Below, piece by piece: positions 24,754 through 32,874 of a DNA stretch of 64,000 nt. Position numbers and translations under genes: made by a program. Below the pieces are notes generated by a model. That model was given only the letters and a program-made list of their open reading frames with translations. It searched no databases and was not told the origin of the DNA. Every line of letters begins with the position of its first letter. The stretch's first letter is position 1. The stretch covers positions 1 to 64,000 of the forward strand of contig JAEZFL010000064.1 of the NCBI GenBank assembly GCA_023417515.1, written 5' to 3'. The stretch is from Pseudomonadota bacterium. GTDB lineage: Bacteria > Pseudomonadota > Alphaproteobacteria > Sphingomonadales > Sphingomonadaceae.

Positions 24754-25278
24754 ATGTCCAGGAACATCGCGCTTCTCGCGGCGACGGCTCTGTTCGTCTT
24801 TGCCGCGCCGGCGCAGGGGCACGACACAGGCATCAGCGACGCGCAGATCGCCCATATCGCCTACACGGCCGGACAGCTGGACGTGGAAACGGCCCGGCTT
24901 GCGCTGGAACGGTCGCACAATCCGCAGGTGCGCGCGTTCGCCGAGACGATGGTCCGCGACCATGAAGCGGTGAACCAGCAGGCGCTGGCGCTGCTCCAGC
25001 GGCTCGGCGTGACGCCGGCCGCCCACCCGACCAGCGCGGCCTTGTCGACCGAGGCGGCCACGGAGCGCCAGCGTCTTTCAGGCCTTCAGGGCGAGGCGTT
25101 CGACCGCGCTTATGCCGCGCGCGAGGCGGCCTATCATGGCGCCGTCAACGAGGCGCTGAGAAGCACGTTGATCCCCGGCGCGCACAATGCCGAACTGAAG
25201 TCGCTGCTCGAATCGGGCCTGGCCCTGTTCAGCGCCCATCAGGAACATGCCGAGATGCTCGTCCGGCAGTTGCGCTGA
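24754..25278 (+). CDS. Exported DUF4142 protein
   Basis: The 174-aa protein begins with a Sec signal peptide (MSRNIALLAATALFVFAAPAQG). The mature part is a DUF4142 four-helix bundle with DAQIAHIAYTAGQLDVE, AFAETMVRDHEAVNQQAL and the C-terminal SAHQEHAEMLVRQL. This ferritin-like periplasmic family is common in alphaproteobacteria and has no firmly assigned function. GGAGGG lies upstream of the ATG. The next gene, a cupredoxin, starts 11 bp after its stop, so they form a two-gene operon; pairing of DUF4142 proteins with plastocyanin-like genes is common in this group. Confidence 0.85.
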   Translation: MSRNIALLAATALFVFAAPAQGHDTGISDAQIAHIAYTAGQLDVETARLALERSHNPQVRAFAETMVRDHEAVNQQALALLQRLGVTPAAHPTSAALSTEAATERQRLSGLQGEAFDRAYAAREAAYHGAVNEALRSTLIPGAHNAELKSLLESGLALFSAHQEHAEMLVRQLR

Positions 25279-25289
25279 AGGGCGGGACG

Positions 25290-25622
25290 ATGACCAGACG
25301 GGATATCCTGATCGGCGGCGCCACCGTCGCGCTGATTCCGCTTCTCGGCGCTCGGGCAGCGGCGGCCGCGCCGCGCGTTCATAATGTCGTCATGGCGAAC
25401 ATGCGGTTCGCGCCGCTCCCGGCGGGGATCAAGGTCGGCGATGTGATCGTTTGGGTGAACCGCGACGTCGTGCCGCACACGGCGACCGTGCGCGACGGCA
25501 GCTTCAATGTCGACATACCCGGCAGGCAAAGCCGGCGCATGACGGTCGCCCGCGCCGGCACCTTCGCCTTCTACTGCCGCTACCATCCGGCGATGCGCGG
25601 GACCCTCGTCGCGGCCCGGTGA
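25290..25622 (+). CDS. Exported cupredoxin (plastocyanin/amicyanin-like)
   Basis: The 110-aa periplasmic blue-copper protein begins TRRDILIGGATVALIPLLG, a twin-arginine-type signal peptide. The type 1 copper ligands are visible: His in VVPHTATV, then Cys, His and Met in FYCRYHPAM. It should carry single electrons in the periplasm, as amicyanin and pseudoazurin do. It is transcribed with the upstream DUF4142 gene (11-bp gap). Its length equals a minimal cupredoxin domain with no extra module. Confidence 0.88.
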   Translation: MTRRDILIGGATVALIPLLGARAAAAAPRVHNVVMANMRFAPLPAGIKVGDVIVWVNRDVVPHTATVRDGSFNVDIPGRQSRRMTVARAGTFAFYCRYHPAMRGTLVAAR

Positions 25623-25708
25623 AGCGATCCCCGGGCGCGGCGACATCCTCCGCCGCCGCGCCTTCCCCTCCGCCGCCCTCTCCCAGGCGGAGGGGACCTC
25701 CACAGGCG

Positions 25709-26731
25709 CTACGCCCCTGCCCTTTGCGCGAAATGCCACGACGCCTGCGCCAGCATCGGCACTCGGGCAGCCATCTCCGCAGCCTTCGCGCTCGACGCAT
25801 TGCCTTCGATCCAGCGCTTCTTGATGCCCTGGACGATGCCGAGCAGCCGGAACAGATTGTAGGCGAAATACCAGTCCATGCCGGGCACGCCGTCGCGGCC
25901 GGTCTCGGCGCAATAGAGCTGCACTGCTTCGTCGAGGGTCGGAATCGCCGCTTCGGCGAAATCGACGCCCTTAAGGCCCGCGCTTCCGGCTTCCGCGGGC
26001 ATCTCCCATTGCATGGCGAGATAGGTGAAGTCGGCGAGCGGATCGCCGAGCGTCGACAGCTCCCAGTCGAGCACCGCCCGCACCCGCGGCGCGGCGGGCG
26101 CATAGATGATGTTGTCGATGCGATAGTCGCCATGGATGATCGACACCCGGGTCTGCTCGGGCACGGTGCGGCCGAGATATTCGATCAGCCGCTCGGCCTC
26201 CTCGATCCGCTCGGTCTCGGCGGCGCGATATTGCTTGGTCCAGCGCCTGACCTGTCGCTCGAAATAATTGCCCTCGGCGCCATAGTCGCCAAGCCCGATC
26301 GAGCCCGGATCGATCATGTGGAGGCGGGCCAGAGTCCGGATCATCTCCTCATAGATCGGGCGGCGCTGCGCCGGGGCCACTTCCGGCAGCCGGCCGTTCC
26401 AGAAGGTGCGGCCCTCGACCATGTCCATGACATAGAAGGGCGCGCCGATGACCCCGGGATCCTCGCACAGCGCATAGGGGCGAGGCACCGGGAAGCCGGT
26501 GGGATGGAGCGCGGCGATGAGGCGGTATTCGCGCTCCACGGCATGGGCGGAAGGCAGGATCGGACCGAACGGCTTGCGGCGCAGCACATAGGCGCCGCTC
26601 GCCGCATCGATGCGATAGGTCGGGTTCGACTGGCCGCCGGCGAATTTTTCGATCGTGAACGGTCCCGCAAAGCCCGCGACCTCGCGCTCCAGCCAGGCCT
26701 GAAGCGGCACGACTTCGAAGTCGCCCGTCAA
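25709..26731 (-). CDS. Phosphotransferase family protein (APH/ACAD10-like kinase)
   Basis: The 340-aa protein has the aminoglycoside-phosphotransferase kinase fold as found in ACAD10/11-type hydroxyacyl-CoA kinases. Visible features are GGQSNPTYRI (nucleotide loop), YVLRRKPFGPILPSAHAVERE, the catalytic loop SIIHGDYRIDNIIY (Brenner motif) and LDWELSTLGDPLADFTYL (metal-binding Asp). Substrates are probably small hydroxylated acyl compounds. The TTG start at 26731 overlaps the gspK stop (TTGA). The frame extends far upstream only as a shadow of gspK. Its position at the end of a Gsp operon looks incidental. Confidence 0.85.
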   Translation of the reverse strand: MTGDFEVVPLQAWLEREVAGFAGPFTIEKFAGGQSNPTYRIDAASGAYVLRRKPFGPILPSAHAVEREYRLIAALHPTGFPVPRPYALCEDPGVIGAPFYVMDMVEGRTFWNGRLPEVAPAQRRPIYEEMIRTLARLHMIDPGSIGLGDYGAEGNYFERQVRRWTKQYRAAETERIEEAERLIEYLGRTVPEQTRVSIIHGDYRIDNIIYAPAAPRVRAVLDWELSTLGDPLADFTYLAMQWEMPAEAGSAGLKGVDFAEAAIPTLDEAVQLYCAETGRDGVPGMDWYFAYNLFRLLGIVQGIKKRWIEGNASSAKAAEMAARVPMLAQASWHFAQRAGA

Positions 26732-27744
26732 TTCCCGTTCCTCGCAACCATCTCGTCTCCTTCGCGCGCCCAGCGCCGCTGCGCCAGCCGTACCGGCTGG
26801 AAGCGGGCGTCGACCAGCACCGTCTCGAAGAACTCGCTCTCGCCGACCAGGCTGCGCACGTCGATGACGAACCAGTCGGTCCGCACCTGCGGCTGCTGCT
26901 GCACGTCGAGCGGGATCGGCAGCGCGCGCAGCATGTCGGTGCGCCAGAATTCGACATTGTTGCTCCACCCCGCCGCCGGCCGCATCGCCAGCACGCGGCG
27001 TGCCGCCTCCTCGCTCAGCCGCCCCTGAGTCAGCACCGACAGCAACAATGCCTGGCCGGGCAGAAGCGTGTTCACGTTGATCGAAGACAGCTCCGCCACC
27101 GGCAGGGCGCACAGCCAGGGCCGGATGCGGGCGAAATGGTCCGCGCGCATCCCCGGCATCAGGCGCAGCTCGCTGACGTCGGCGAAAAGGACGTTGGCCG
27201 TTCGGAACGGCTGCGGACCGCTCGCATAAGCGGCATCCTCGGCGCCCCCGGGCCCGGCCATCGTATCGGTGTCGGCCCAGTCCGCCGCCGCCTCGGCGAT
27301 GCGGCGGGCGTCGGCCTCGGGCACGCCGCGAAGCACCATCAAGGCGACGAACTGGTCGACGCCTGAGCCGCGGCGGACGAGATTGTCGGCCTCGCCGGCG
27401 ACGACGCTGTTGACGTTGAAGCAATTGCCGCCGTCGCGCAGCCGCGCCTCGACCATGCCACCACCAGGCATCGGAACGCGCCGGATCGCGCCGTTCCAAT
27501 TGCCGGCGAGAATCGTCTTCGTCCGGTCCTGAGTGACCAGGTCGTTGACGATGAGCATGCCAAGCTGCTCGGCGCCGATCGCGGACTGGCGCGCCTGGTC
27601 GATGGCGACGACGTTCGAGGCGACCACCCGCGACAGCCGCAATTTCTCCAGCGACGCGGCGGCGATGGCCCCCGTGATCGCGACAAGGATCAGCACCGCG
27701 AGCAAGGCCGCGCCGCGCTCGCGCTGCGGGATCGGCCGCCTCAC
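26728..27744 (-). CDS. gspK: Type II secretion minor pseudopilin GspK
   Basis: The 338-aa protein has the prepilin start RRPIPQRERGAALLAVLILVAI (cleavage before AALLA), then a large periplasmic domain with INVNTLLPGQALLLSVL and the helix-hairpin repeat typical of the GspK tip pseudopilin. GspK caps the pseudopilus with GspI and GspJ. GTG 27744 overlaps the gspJ stop (GTGA). Unlike most pseudopilins, GspK lacks Glu at +5, which fits AALLA. Transcription continues into the phosphotransferase gene. Confidence 0.85.
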   Translation of the reverse strand: MRRPIPQRERGAALLAVLILVAITGAIAAASLEKLRLSRVVASNVVAIDQARQSAIGAEQLGMLIVNDLVTQDRTKTILAGNWNGAIRRVPMPGGGMVEARLRDGGNCFNVNSVVAGEADNLVRRGSGVDQFVALMVLRGVPEADARRIAEAAADWADTDTMAGPGGAEDAAYASGPQPFRTANVLFADVSELRLMPGMRADHFARIRPWLCALPVAELSSINVNTLLPGQALLLSVLTQGRLSEEAARRVLAMRPAAGWSNNVEFWRTDMLRALPIPLDVQQQPQVRTDWFVIDVRSLVGESEFFETVLVDARFQPVRLAQRRWAREGDEMVARNGN

Positions 27745-28343
27745 AGGCCGTTCCCGACGAGGAAGAGCTGGCGCACCGTCCCGAAGCGGGCGGTCGTCGC
27801 GATCATCTCCACCGCCACGGGCAGCTCGCGCGGATCCGGCCGATCCCAGGCCGGTTGCCACTCACCCGCGCGATCACGATAGCGCAGATCAACCCGCTCG
27901 ACGTCGTCGATCAGCGAGGAAACCGAAGCGGCGGCGGCGCCGTCGACATGGGCGAAGCCGACCCGGTAGAGCCTTCCCGCCTGGAGCCGATACTCGACCC
28001 GCTGAAGCGACGAGCGCGGCAAAGCGTCGGGATTGTCCCAGCCGCCGCGGACCAGAACGAGCAGCCGGGTTTCCCGTCCGCCCGTTCCGTAGAAGCTCCG
28101 CTGCGGCTGACCCGTCTCGTCGCGCCACGGGCGCGGCACCGCCTGGGCGAAGTCGGCCCCGAGCAGGGTGCCGGCACGGCGGATGGCGCTCAAGTCGGCG
28201 AGCTGGCGGTCGGCCATGTCCTGCGCACGCACCGAGAAGGACAGCAAGGCCACGCTGCCGGCGGTGATCATTCCGAAGATCGCCAGAGCGATCAGCATTT
28301 CGACCAAGGTGAAGCCGGCGGTACGGCGCGCGCGCTTGGTCAT
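27741..28343 (-). CDS. gspJ: Type II secretion minor pseudopilin GspJ
   Basis: The 200-aa prepilin-like protein has a short basic leader and the N-methylation motif GFTLVEMLIALAIF, followed by a transmembrane helix and a periplasmic beta domain (GRLYRVGFAHVDG, ERVDLRYRD). GspJ is part of the pseudopilus tip with GspI and GspK. It overlaps gspI by 4 bp and gspK by 4 bp, so the minor pseudopilins are co-translated. Confidence 0.86.
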   Translation of the reverse strand: MTKRARRTAGFTLVEMLIALAIFGMITAGSVALLSFSVRAQDMADRQLADLSAIRRAGTLLGADFAQAVPRPWRDETGQPQRSFYGTGGRETRLLVLVRGGWDNPDALPRSSLQRVEYRLQAGRLYRVGFAHVDGAAAASVSSLIDDVERVDLRYRDRAGEWQPAWDRPDPRELPVAVEMIATTARFGTVRQLFLVGNGL

Positions 28344-28714
28344 GCCGCGGGCCTGAACAACGTCATCGTCGCCTGGCCGATGCCGGTCGCGCCGGTGACC
28401 CGGATCGTGATCAGCTGGATACGCGCCTCGGGCGAGCGCTCAGTCACCCGCACCCAGCGCCATTGCCGCCCCGCATTCTCGACCATTCCGCTCTGCGTGC
28501 CGAAGGCGGGCGGCGCCGGGTCGGTCATCGTCTCGACCGCGAGGTTGCGCGCGACAGTCTGCGCAAGCGCCTGCTCAGTCAGGCGCGCGCTGTTCGCCGC
28601 GGTGGCGCCGCCGAGGCGAAGCAAGGCGAGCGCCGCAAGGCTGAAGATGGCAAGCGCCACCAACATCTCGAGCAGGGTAAACCCTGCCTCAGCGCTCGAT
28701 CTTGATCTCGCCAT
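28340..28714 (-). CDS. gspI: Type II secretion minor pseudopilin GspI
   Basis: The 124-aa prepilin-like protein has the cleavage motif AGFTLLEMLVALAIFSLAALAL, then a small periplasmic domain (QWRWVRVTERSP, IQLITIRVTG). ATG 28714 is preferred to the TTG at 28723. It overlaps the gspH 3' end by 26 bp and the gspJ start by 4 bp. GspI initiates assembly of the GspIJK tip in characterised systems. Confidence 0.85.
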   Translation of the reverse strand: MARSRSSAEAGFTLLEMLVALAIFSLAALALLRLGGATAANSARLTEQALAQTVARNLAVETMTDPAPPAFGTQSGMVENAGRQWRWVRVTERSPEARIQLITIRVTGATGIGQATMTLFRPAA

Positions 28715-29144
28715 CGCCGCCAATCTCGATCCGAACGCGCCGGTCGCCGCGGCGCAGGGTCAGCTCCAAGGGGTCGGCCGTGCCGGTCGAATCGAACACG
28801 GTGCGCAGCTGCTGGCCGGTCGCGAGGTCCGGTTGCGTGCCGTCCTCCCAGACGAAGCGACCGACCTCCTGCCAGGCGCCGTCGCGGCTTCGAGCGACGG
28901 CATAGCCCGCGGGGCCGACCTGGAGCGACGTCGCGCGGGACTCGATCAGGGCCGTCTCCTGCGCCGCCTTGGCCCGCGCCGCGAAGGTTTCCGCCTCGAC
29001 TCGAAGGCCGCCCCCGGGCTCGGGCATGGCAAGCACCGCGGCCGCGGCGAGCAGGCCGACGATGACGAGGACGACCATCATCTCTACCAGGGTGAAGCCC
29101 GCGCTCATCCGCCGCGCTGTCACCGACTTTTGTGTGCGCCGCAT
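28689..29144 (-). CDS. gspH: Type II secretion minor pseudopilin GspH
   Basis: The 151-aa protein has a 15-residue basic leader, then AGFTLVEMMVVLVIVGLLAAAAV, the prepilin cleavage and membrane segment. The periplasmic part (RAKAAQETALIESRATSLQV) matches GspH/FimT. ATG 29144 overlaps the gspC stop by one base (TAATG). A very long frame upstream is a shadow of the neighbouring gspC and PH-domain genes. GspH links the major pseudopilin to the tip complex. Confidence 0.85.
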   Translation of the reverse strand: MRRTQKSVTARRMSAGFTLVEMMVVLVIVGLLAAAAVLAMPEPGGGLRVEAETFAARAKAAQETALIESRATSLQVGPAGYAVARSRDGAWQEVGRFVWEDGTQPDLATGQQLRTVFDSTGTADPLELTLRRGDRRVRIEIGGDGEIKIER

Positions 29145-29923
29145 TACCGGCCCTGGACGACGAGCCGAATGCGCTGGCCGCCGCGGTCGACGTCGAGCTG
29201 GAGGCTGGTTCCAGCCGGCAGGCGCGCCAGTTGCTCGACATGGCTCTGGCTCATCGGAGCGCCGTTGACGGATAGGATCGTGTCGCCCGGCCGAAGCCCC
29301 GCCTGCTCGAGCGCCGGCAGGCCGATGCCCGGCCGCAAGGTATAGCCGGACACCTGTCCGTCCACCTGACGCGGCGACAGCGCCTGCAGGTAGCGGCCGA
29401 CCTCGGCACGCTGCGCATTGGGCGGAGCGGCAGCGCCGGCGGGGGGTAGCGCTTGCGGGGCCGGGGCTCCGACCGCCGGCGGAGCCGGGGTGAGCGCCAT
29501 GGCGGGACCGCCGAATCCGAGCCGGTAATTGACCGGGCCGGCGGCGAGTATCGCTTCGTGCAGCCGGACGCCCTGAAGGCTCAGGCCGGGCATGACCTCG
29601 CGGCCAATCGGCACATAGCGCTGGCTCCCGTCCGGGAAACCGATGATCGCGCCACCGGCCATCACGCCGTGCAGGACCAGGCCTTCCGTAAGCCCGGCCG
29701 GAGCCGCGGGTGCGGCGGCAGGCGGCGCCTGGACGATGGGGACCGGCTGGCGAACGGCGGCTGCCGGCGTCGGACGCTGGTCGGCCGGAACGAGCTCCAC
29801 CGCGCTGCCGCCACCGCCCGATGGCCACAAGAGATAGGCGAGCAGCAAGGTCGCGACGATCGCGCCGACGATCACAATCCGCTTCTCGCGCGGCTCGAGC
29901 TGCAAGGCCGCCCGTGGCATCAT
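29144..29923 (-). CDS. gspC: Type II secretion inner-membrane protein GspC
   Basis: The 259-aa protein has one N-terminal membrane helix (RIVIVGAIVATLLLAYLLW), a Pro/Ala-rich linker, the HR domain (GLVLHGVMAGGAIIGFPDG) and a second linker. It ends with a PDZ-like domain (ALEQAGLRPGDTILSVNGAP). GspC links the inner-membrane platform to the outer-membrane secretin and helps choose substrates. ATG 29923 overlaps the stop of the upstream PH-domain gene (ATGA). It is followed directly by gspH; in complete loci gspD, E, F and G would come between them. Confidence 0.83.
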   Translation of the reverse strand: MMPRAALQLEPREKRIVIVGAIVATLLLAYLLWPSGGGGSAVELVPADQRPTPAAAVRQPVPIVQAPPAAAPAAPAGLTEGLVLHGVMAGGAIIGFPDGSQRYVPIGREVMPGLSLQGVRLHEAILAAGPVNYRLGFGGPAMALTPAPPAVGAPAPQALPPAGAAAPPNAQRAEVGRYLQALSPRQVDGQVSGYTLRPGIGLPALEQAGLRPGDTILSVNGAPMSQSHVEQLARLPAGTSLQLDVDRGGQRIRLVVQGR

Positions 29924-31440
29924 GTCGCGAGGGTAGTCCTCTCCGAGGCGTGCGGCGACTCCTGAATCGCCGCGGCCTTGCGCGCCGCACGCGCCGGATA
30001 GAAGCGATCGAGCAGGGTCCTGGCGATGGCTTCGGCATCGTCCGCGAAAAGGTCGGGGATTTCCGGCGGGCTGAGCGCCGGGGCACCCGCAGTGTCGATG
30101 GTCAGCGTGGCCAGGCCGAGAAGACGCTGGACCGGCCCGCGCGTGACGCTCAGCGTCTGGAGCTTGTCGTAGGGAATGACCCAGACACGGCGGCGGATGA
30201 GGCCGGACCGAACCACCAGCGCCTCCGCCATGAAGCCGTAGCGCGCCTTGCTCCAGGCGAGCGCCTGCCCCAGCGCGACCAGCAGCGGCACCGCCGCTGC
30301 CAGGCTCAGCTCCGGACGGATCAGCCCGAGCAAGGTGAGCAGCGGCGTCAGCACCAGCCAGGGCGCGCAGCGGCGCAGCAATGCGCGACGCGGGGTGCGG
30401 TGCGGCAGGCGCTCGGGTGGCCGCGGAAAGTCGAGCGCGGCGAGGACACGGTCGATCTCGTCGGCACGGGCGAAGGGCGCGGCGACCTGGACCCCGCCTT
30501 CCTTCTGCTCCGCGCCCAGCGTCTGGAAGGACAGGCTGGAGAAGCCGAGCCAGCCGCTCAGCCAGCGCCGGTCGAGCCGGGCCGCCTGGGTGCGGCGTGC
30601 CGGGATCAGCACCTCGGACAAGGTGAACAATCCGCGCCGGCGGCGCAGCCCCGCCGCACTCGTGCTGAGGCGGAAGCCGAAGTCGCGCGCCAGCGTCCGT
30701 GCCACTCCGGTCACGAAGCCGAGGAGAACCACGAGGAGGACGACCATCGCCAGGCCGCCCGGACCCAGCGTCCCGGCCGCCTCGACCGCCTGCTCGTTTC
30801 CGATCCCGGCCTCGTCGATCCAGGATTCCATGTCGAACAGGCCGACATCGTCGAGATATTGAAGCGCGCCGAAAGCGATCGCGATGAACAGCAAGGAGAA
30901 GTTGAGCAGCCCGAACAGCAGGATACGCGGCAGTTCCATCGCGAAGATGACCTCTTCCGCCGGCCCTTCGATCGCTTGATCCCCGGCCGGCCGCCGCTCC
31001 TGGCGGCCGCGGATGGTGTCGCGCAGGCGCTGGGCCTCGTCGATCGACACCATGTCGAGCTTGCCTTCGTCCGCGGCCGACCCGCCCGTTTCGATCCGTA
31101 TCCGGGCGGTCCCGATCAGCCGCGCGAGCAGCGGCCGTTCGATCGCAACGTCCTGGACTCGGTCGAATGGTATGACGCGGCGCTTGCGGCCGAGGATGCC
31201 TTGCTCGATGATGATCTCGCCCGGCAGCATTTCGTAGGTGAAGCGGCGCCAGCTCAACACCGCGATCGCCGCCATGATGATGAGGCCCAGGCCGATCGCG
31301 CCGAAGATGCCGGCGGCCGCCATGAAGCCTTCGTCCCGAGTCGCGGTCATGATTCCGAACAGGCCGGCCGCGGCGCCCGGCAGCGCCTTGAGGCTGCCGC
31401 CGATCATGGCCGCCGGGTGAAGCCGCTGCTTCCCGCTCAC
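29920..31440 (-). CDS. bPH2 (DUF304) membrane protein, YdbT-like
   Basis: The 506-aa membrane protein contains repeated bacterial PH (bPH2) units: YEMLPGEIIIEQGILGRKRRVIPFDRVQDV (first), a degenerate middle copy (FRLSTSAAGLRRRRGLFTLSEVLIPARRTQA), and FMAEALVVRSGLIRRRVWVIPYDKLQTLSV near the C-terminus. Hydrophobic pairs separate them. This is the YdbT architecture. GTG 31440 overlaps the stop of the small bPH2 gene (GTGA), giving the usual ydbS-ydbT pair. Function is unknown in general; the fold suggests envelope or lipid-related assembly. It is coupled to gspC by ATGA. Confidence 0.82.
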   Translation of the reverse strand: MSGKQRLHPAAMIGGSLKALPGAAAGLFGIMTATRDEGFMAAAGIFGAIGLGLIIMAAIAVLSWRRFTYEMLPGEIIIEQGILGRKRRVIPFDRVQDVAIERPLLARLIGTARIRIETGGSAADEGKLDMVSIDEAQRLRDTIRGRQERRPAGDQAIEGPAEEVIFAMELPRILLFGLLNFSLLFIAIAFGALQYLDDVGLFDMESWIDEAGIGNEQAVEAAGTLGPGGLAMVVLLVVLLGFVTGVARTLARDFGFRLSTSAAGLRRRRGLFTLSEVLIPARRTQAARLDRRWLSGWLGFSSLSFQTLGAEQKEGGVQVAAPFARADEIDRVLAALDFPRPPERLPHRTPRRALLRRCAPWLVLTPLLTLLGLIRPELSLAAAVPLLVALGQALAWSKARYGFMAEALVVRSGLIRRRVWVIPYDKLQTLSVTRGPVQRLLGLATLTIDTAGAPALSPPEIPDLFADDAEAIARTLLDRFYPARAARKAAAIQESPHASERTTLAT

Positions 31441-31901
31441 AGCAGGTCTTGGCGGATCTTGCCGCGAATATGGTCGCGCATCTGCTCGGCATCGGCCTGG
31501 GCAAGACCGGGGAGCCTGACCGACGCGCCGCGTGTCCCCGCCGTGTTGAGGACCAAGGTGGCGAGGCCGAAGGCACGCTCGAGAGGACCCTGAGCCAGAT
31601 CGATATGCTGGACGCGGCCGAACGGCACCAGCGACAGCGCGCGGACGAGGACCCCGTGGCGGACGGCGAGCTCGTCCTCCTCCATGCGATAGCCCCAGGC
31701 GGCGTAGCGCCGCGCCGGCATGCGCCAGATGCCGACCAGGATCAGGATCGCGCCGGCCCCCAAAACCCACCCGAACGGAAGGGGGTTGATCTCCGCCGTC
31801 GCAAGCTCGGCAACCAGGAGGAGGATGGCCAGGACCGCGCCCGCAATCGCGAAGCGGATGCGAAGCAGCGAGAGCTGCCTGGGGTGCAAAGGAGTCATCA
31901 C
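31437..31901 (-). CDS. bPH2 (DUF304) membrane protein, YdbS-like
   Basis: The 154-aa protein has two N-terminal membrane helices (FAIAGAVLAILLLVAELA; FGWVLGAGAILILVGIW) followed by one bPH2 domain (YRMEEDELAVRHGVLVRALSLVPFGRVQHIDL). It is the small partner of the following YdbT-like gene, with a 4-bp overlap. It heads the minus-strand operon that runs through gspC, gspH-K and the phosphotransferase. Confidence 0.83.
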   Translation of the reverse strand: MMTPLHPRQLSLLRIRFAIAGAVLAILLLVAELATAEINPLPFGWVLGAGAILILVGIWRMPARRYAAWGYRMEEDELAVRHGVLVRALSLVPFGRVQHIDLAQGPLERAFGLATLVLNTAGTRGASVRLPGLAQADAEQMRDHIRGKIRQDLL

Positions 31902-32008
31902 CCTTCATCCCCGCAAATGCGCGAGGCGACAAGCCGGGCTTTTCGGAGCCGCAACGGCTGCTAAGAGTTCATCGCGAGCCGAGCGGGCGAGGGAGTAGCA
32001 GCTTTATC

Positions 32009-32863
32009 ATGTTCAATCGTTCCTTCATGCGGGCTGTGCTGGTCGGTGCCCTGGTCGCGCTGCTCGGCCTCGCCGGCTACTGGATCTACGAGCGCAGCCG
32101 CCCTCCCGAGCCGCAGGCGGTGCCGGAATATGACCCGGCGACGCTGGCCGGCCAACGCCCCGACCTCGACGTGCCGTTCGTCTCCACCGAATATGATATC
32201 GTCAGAGCGATGCTCGATCTCGCCGGCACCAACGCCGACGATGTCGTGGTCGACCTCGGCTCCGGCGACGGCCGCATCCCGATCATCGCCGCGCGCGACA
32301 AGGGCGCCCGCGGGCTCGGCGTGGACCTCGATCCGGCACGAATCCGCGAGTCGACTGCCAATGCTTCGCGCGCAGGGGTCGCCGACCGGGTGACGTTCCG
32401 GCAGCAGGATCTGTTCGTGACGCCGTTGCGCGATGCGACCGTTCTGACGCTCTACCTGCTGCCGGAGATCAACATGCAGTTGCGACCCCGCATCCTCGGC
32501 GAGATGCGACCCGGCGCGCGCGTGGTCAGCAACACGTTCGACATGGGCGACTGGCAGCCGGACGCGCGCCGAAACGTGCAGAACACCAACATCTTCCTGT
32601 GGATTGTGCCCGCCAAGGTGGAGGGGCGCTGGCAGTTGCGCACTGCCGAGGGCGAAGCCACGCTGACCCTGCGCCAGCAGTTCCAGCGGGTTACCGGAAC
32701 GATCGAGGCGAACGGCAGCACGGCGCCCCTGCGCAATATCCAGCTACGAGGACCGCAGATCGCCTTTGCCGCCGATCTGGGCGGGCCGCGGCGATTCGTC
32801 GGCAGCGTTGATGGTGCCAACATGACCGGCGAGGGGTGGCAGGCGACTCGCATCGGAAACTGA
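32009..32863 (+). CDS. Membrane-anchored class I SAM-dependent methyltransferase
   Basis: The 284-aa protein has an N-terminal helix (FMRAVLVGALVALLGLAGYWIY) and then a FAM173/ATPSCKMT-like methyltransferase core. PFVSTEYDIVRAMLDLA leads to SAM motif I VVDLGSGDGRIPIIAA, the acidic loop LGVDLDPARI and VTFRQQDLF. The C-terminal 70 residues form an extra beta domain. FAM173 proteins methylate lysines of membrane-complex subunits. The topology of the helix decides whether the core faces the cytoplasm, where SAM is available. It is divergent from the bPH2/gsp operon and has the next gene 12 bp downstream. Confidence 0.8.
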   Translation: MFNRSFMRAVLVGALVALLGLAGYWIYERSRPPEPQAVPEYDPATLAGQRPDLDVPFVSTEYDIVRAMLDLAGTNADDVVVDLGSGDGRIPIIAARDKGARGLGVDLDPARIRESTANASRAGVADRVTFRQQDLFVTPLRDATVLTLYLLPEINMQLRPRILGEMRPGARVVSNTFDMGDWQPDARRNVQNTNIFLWIVPAKVEGRWQLRTAEGEATLTLRQQFQRVTGTIEANGSTAPLRNIQLRGPQIAFAADLGGPRRFVGSVDGANMTGEGWQATRIGN

Positions 32864-32874
32864 GGCAAGCGCCG

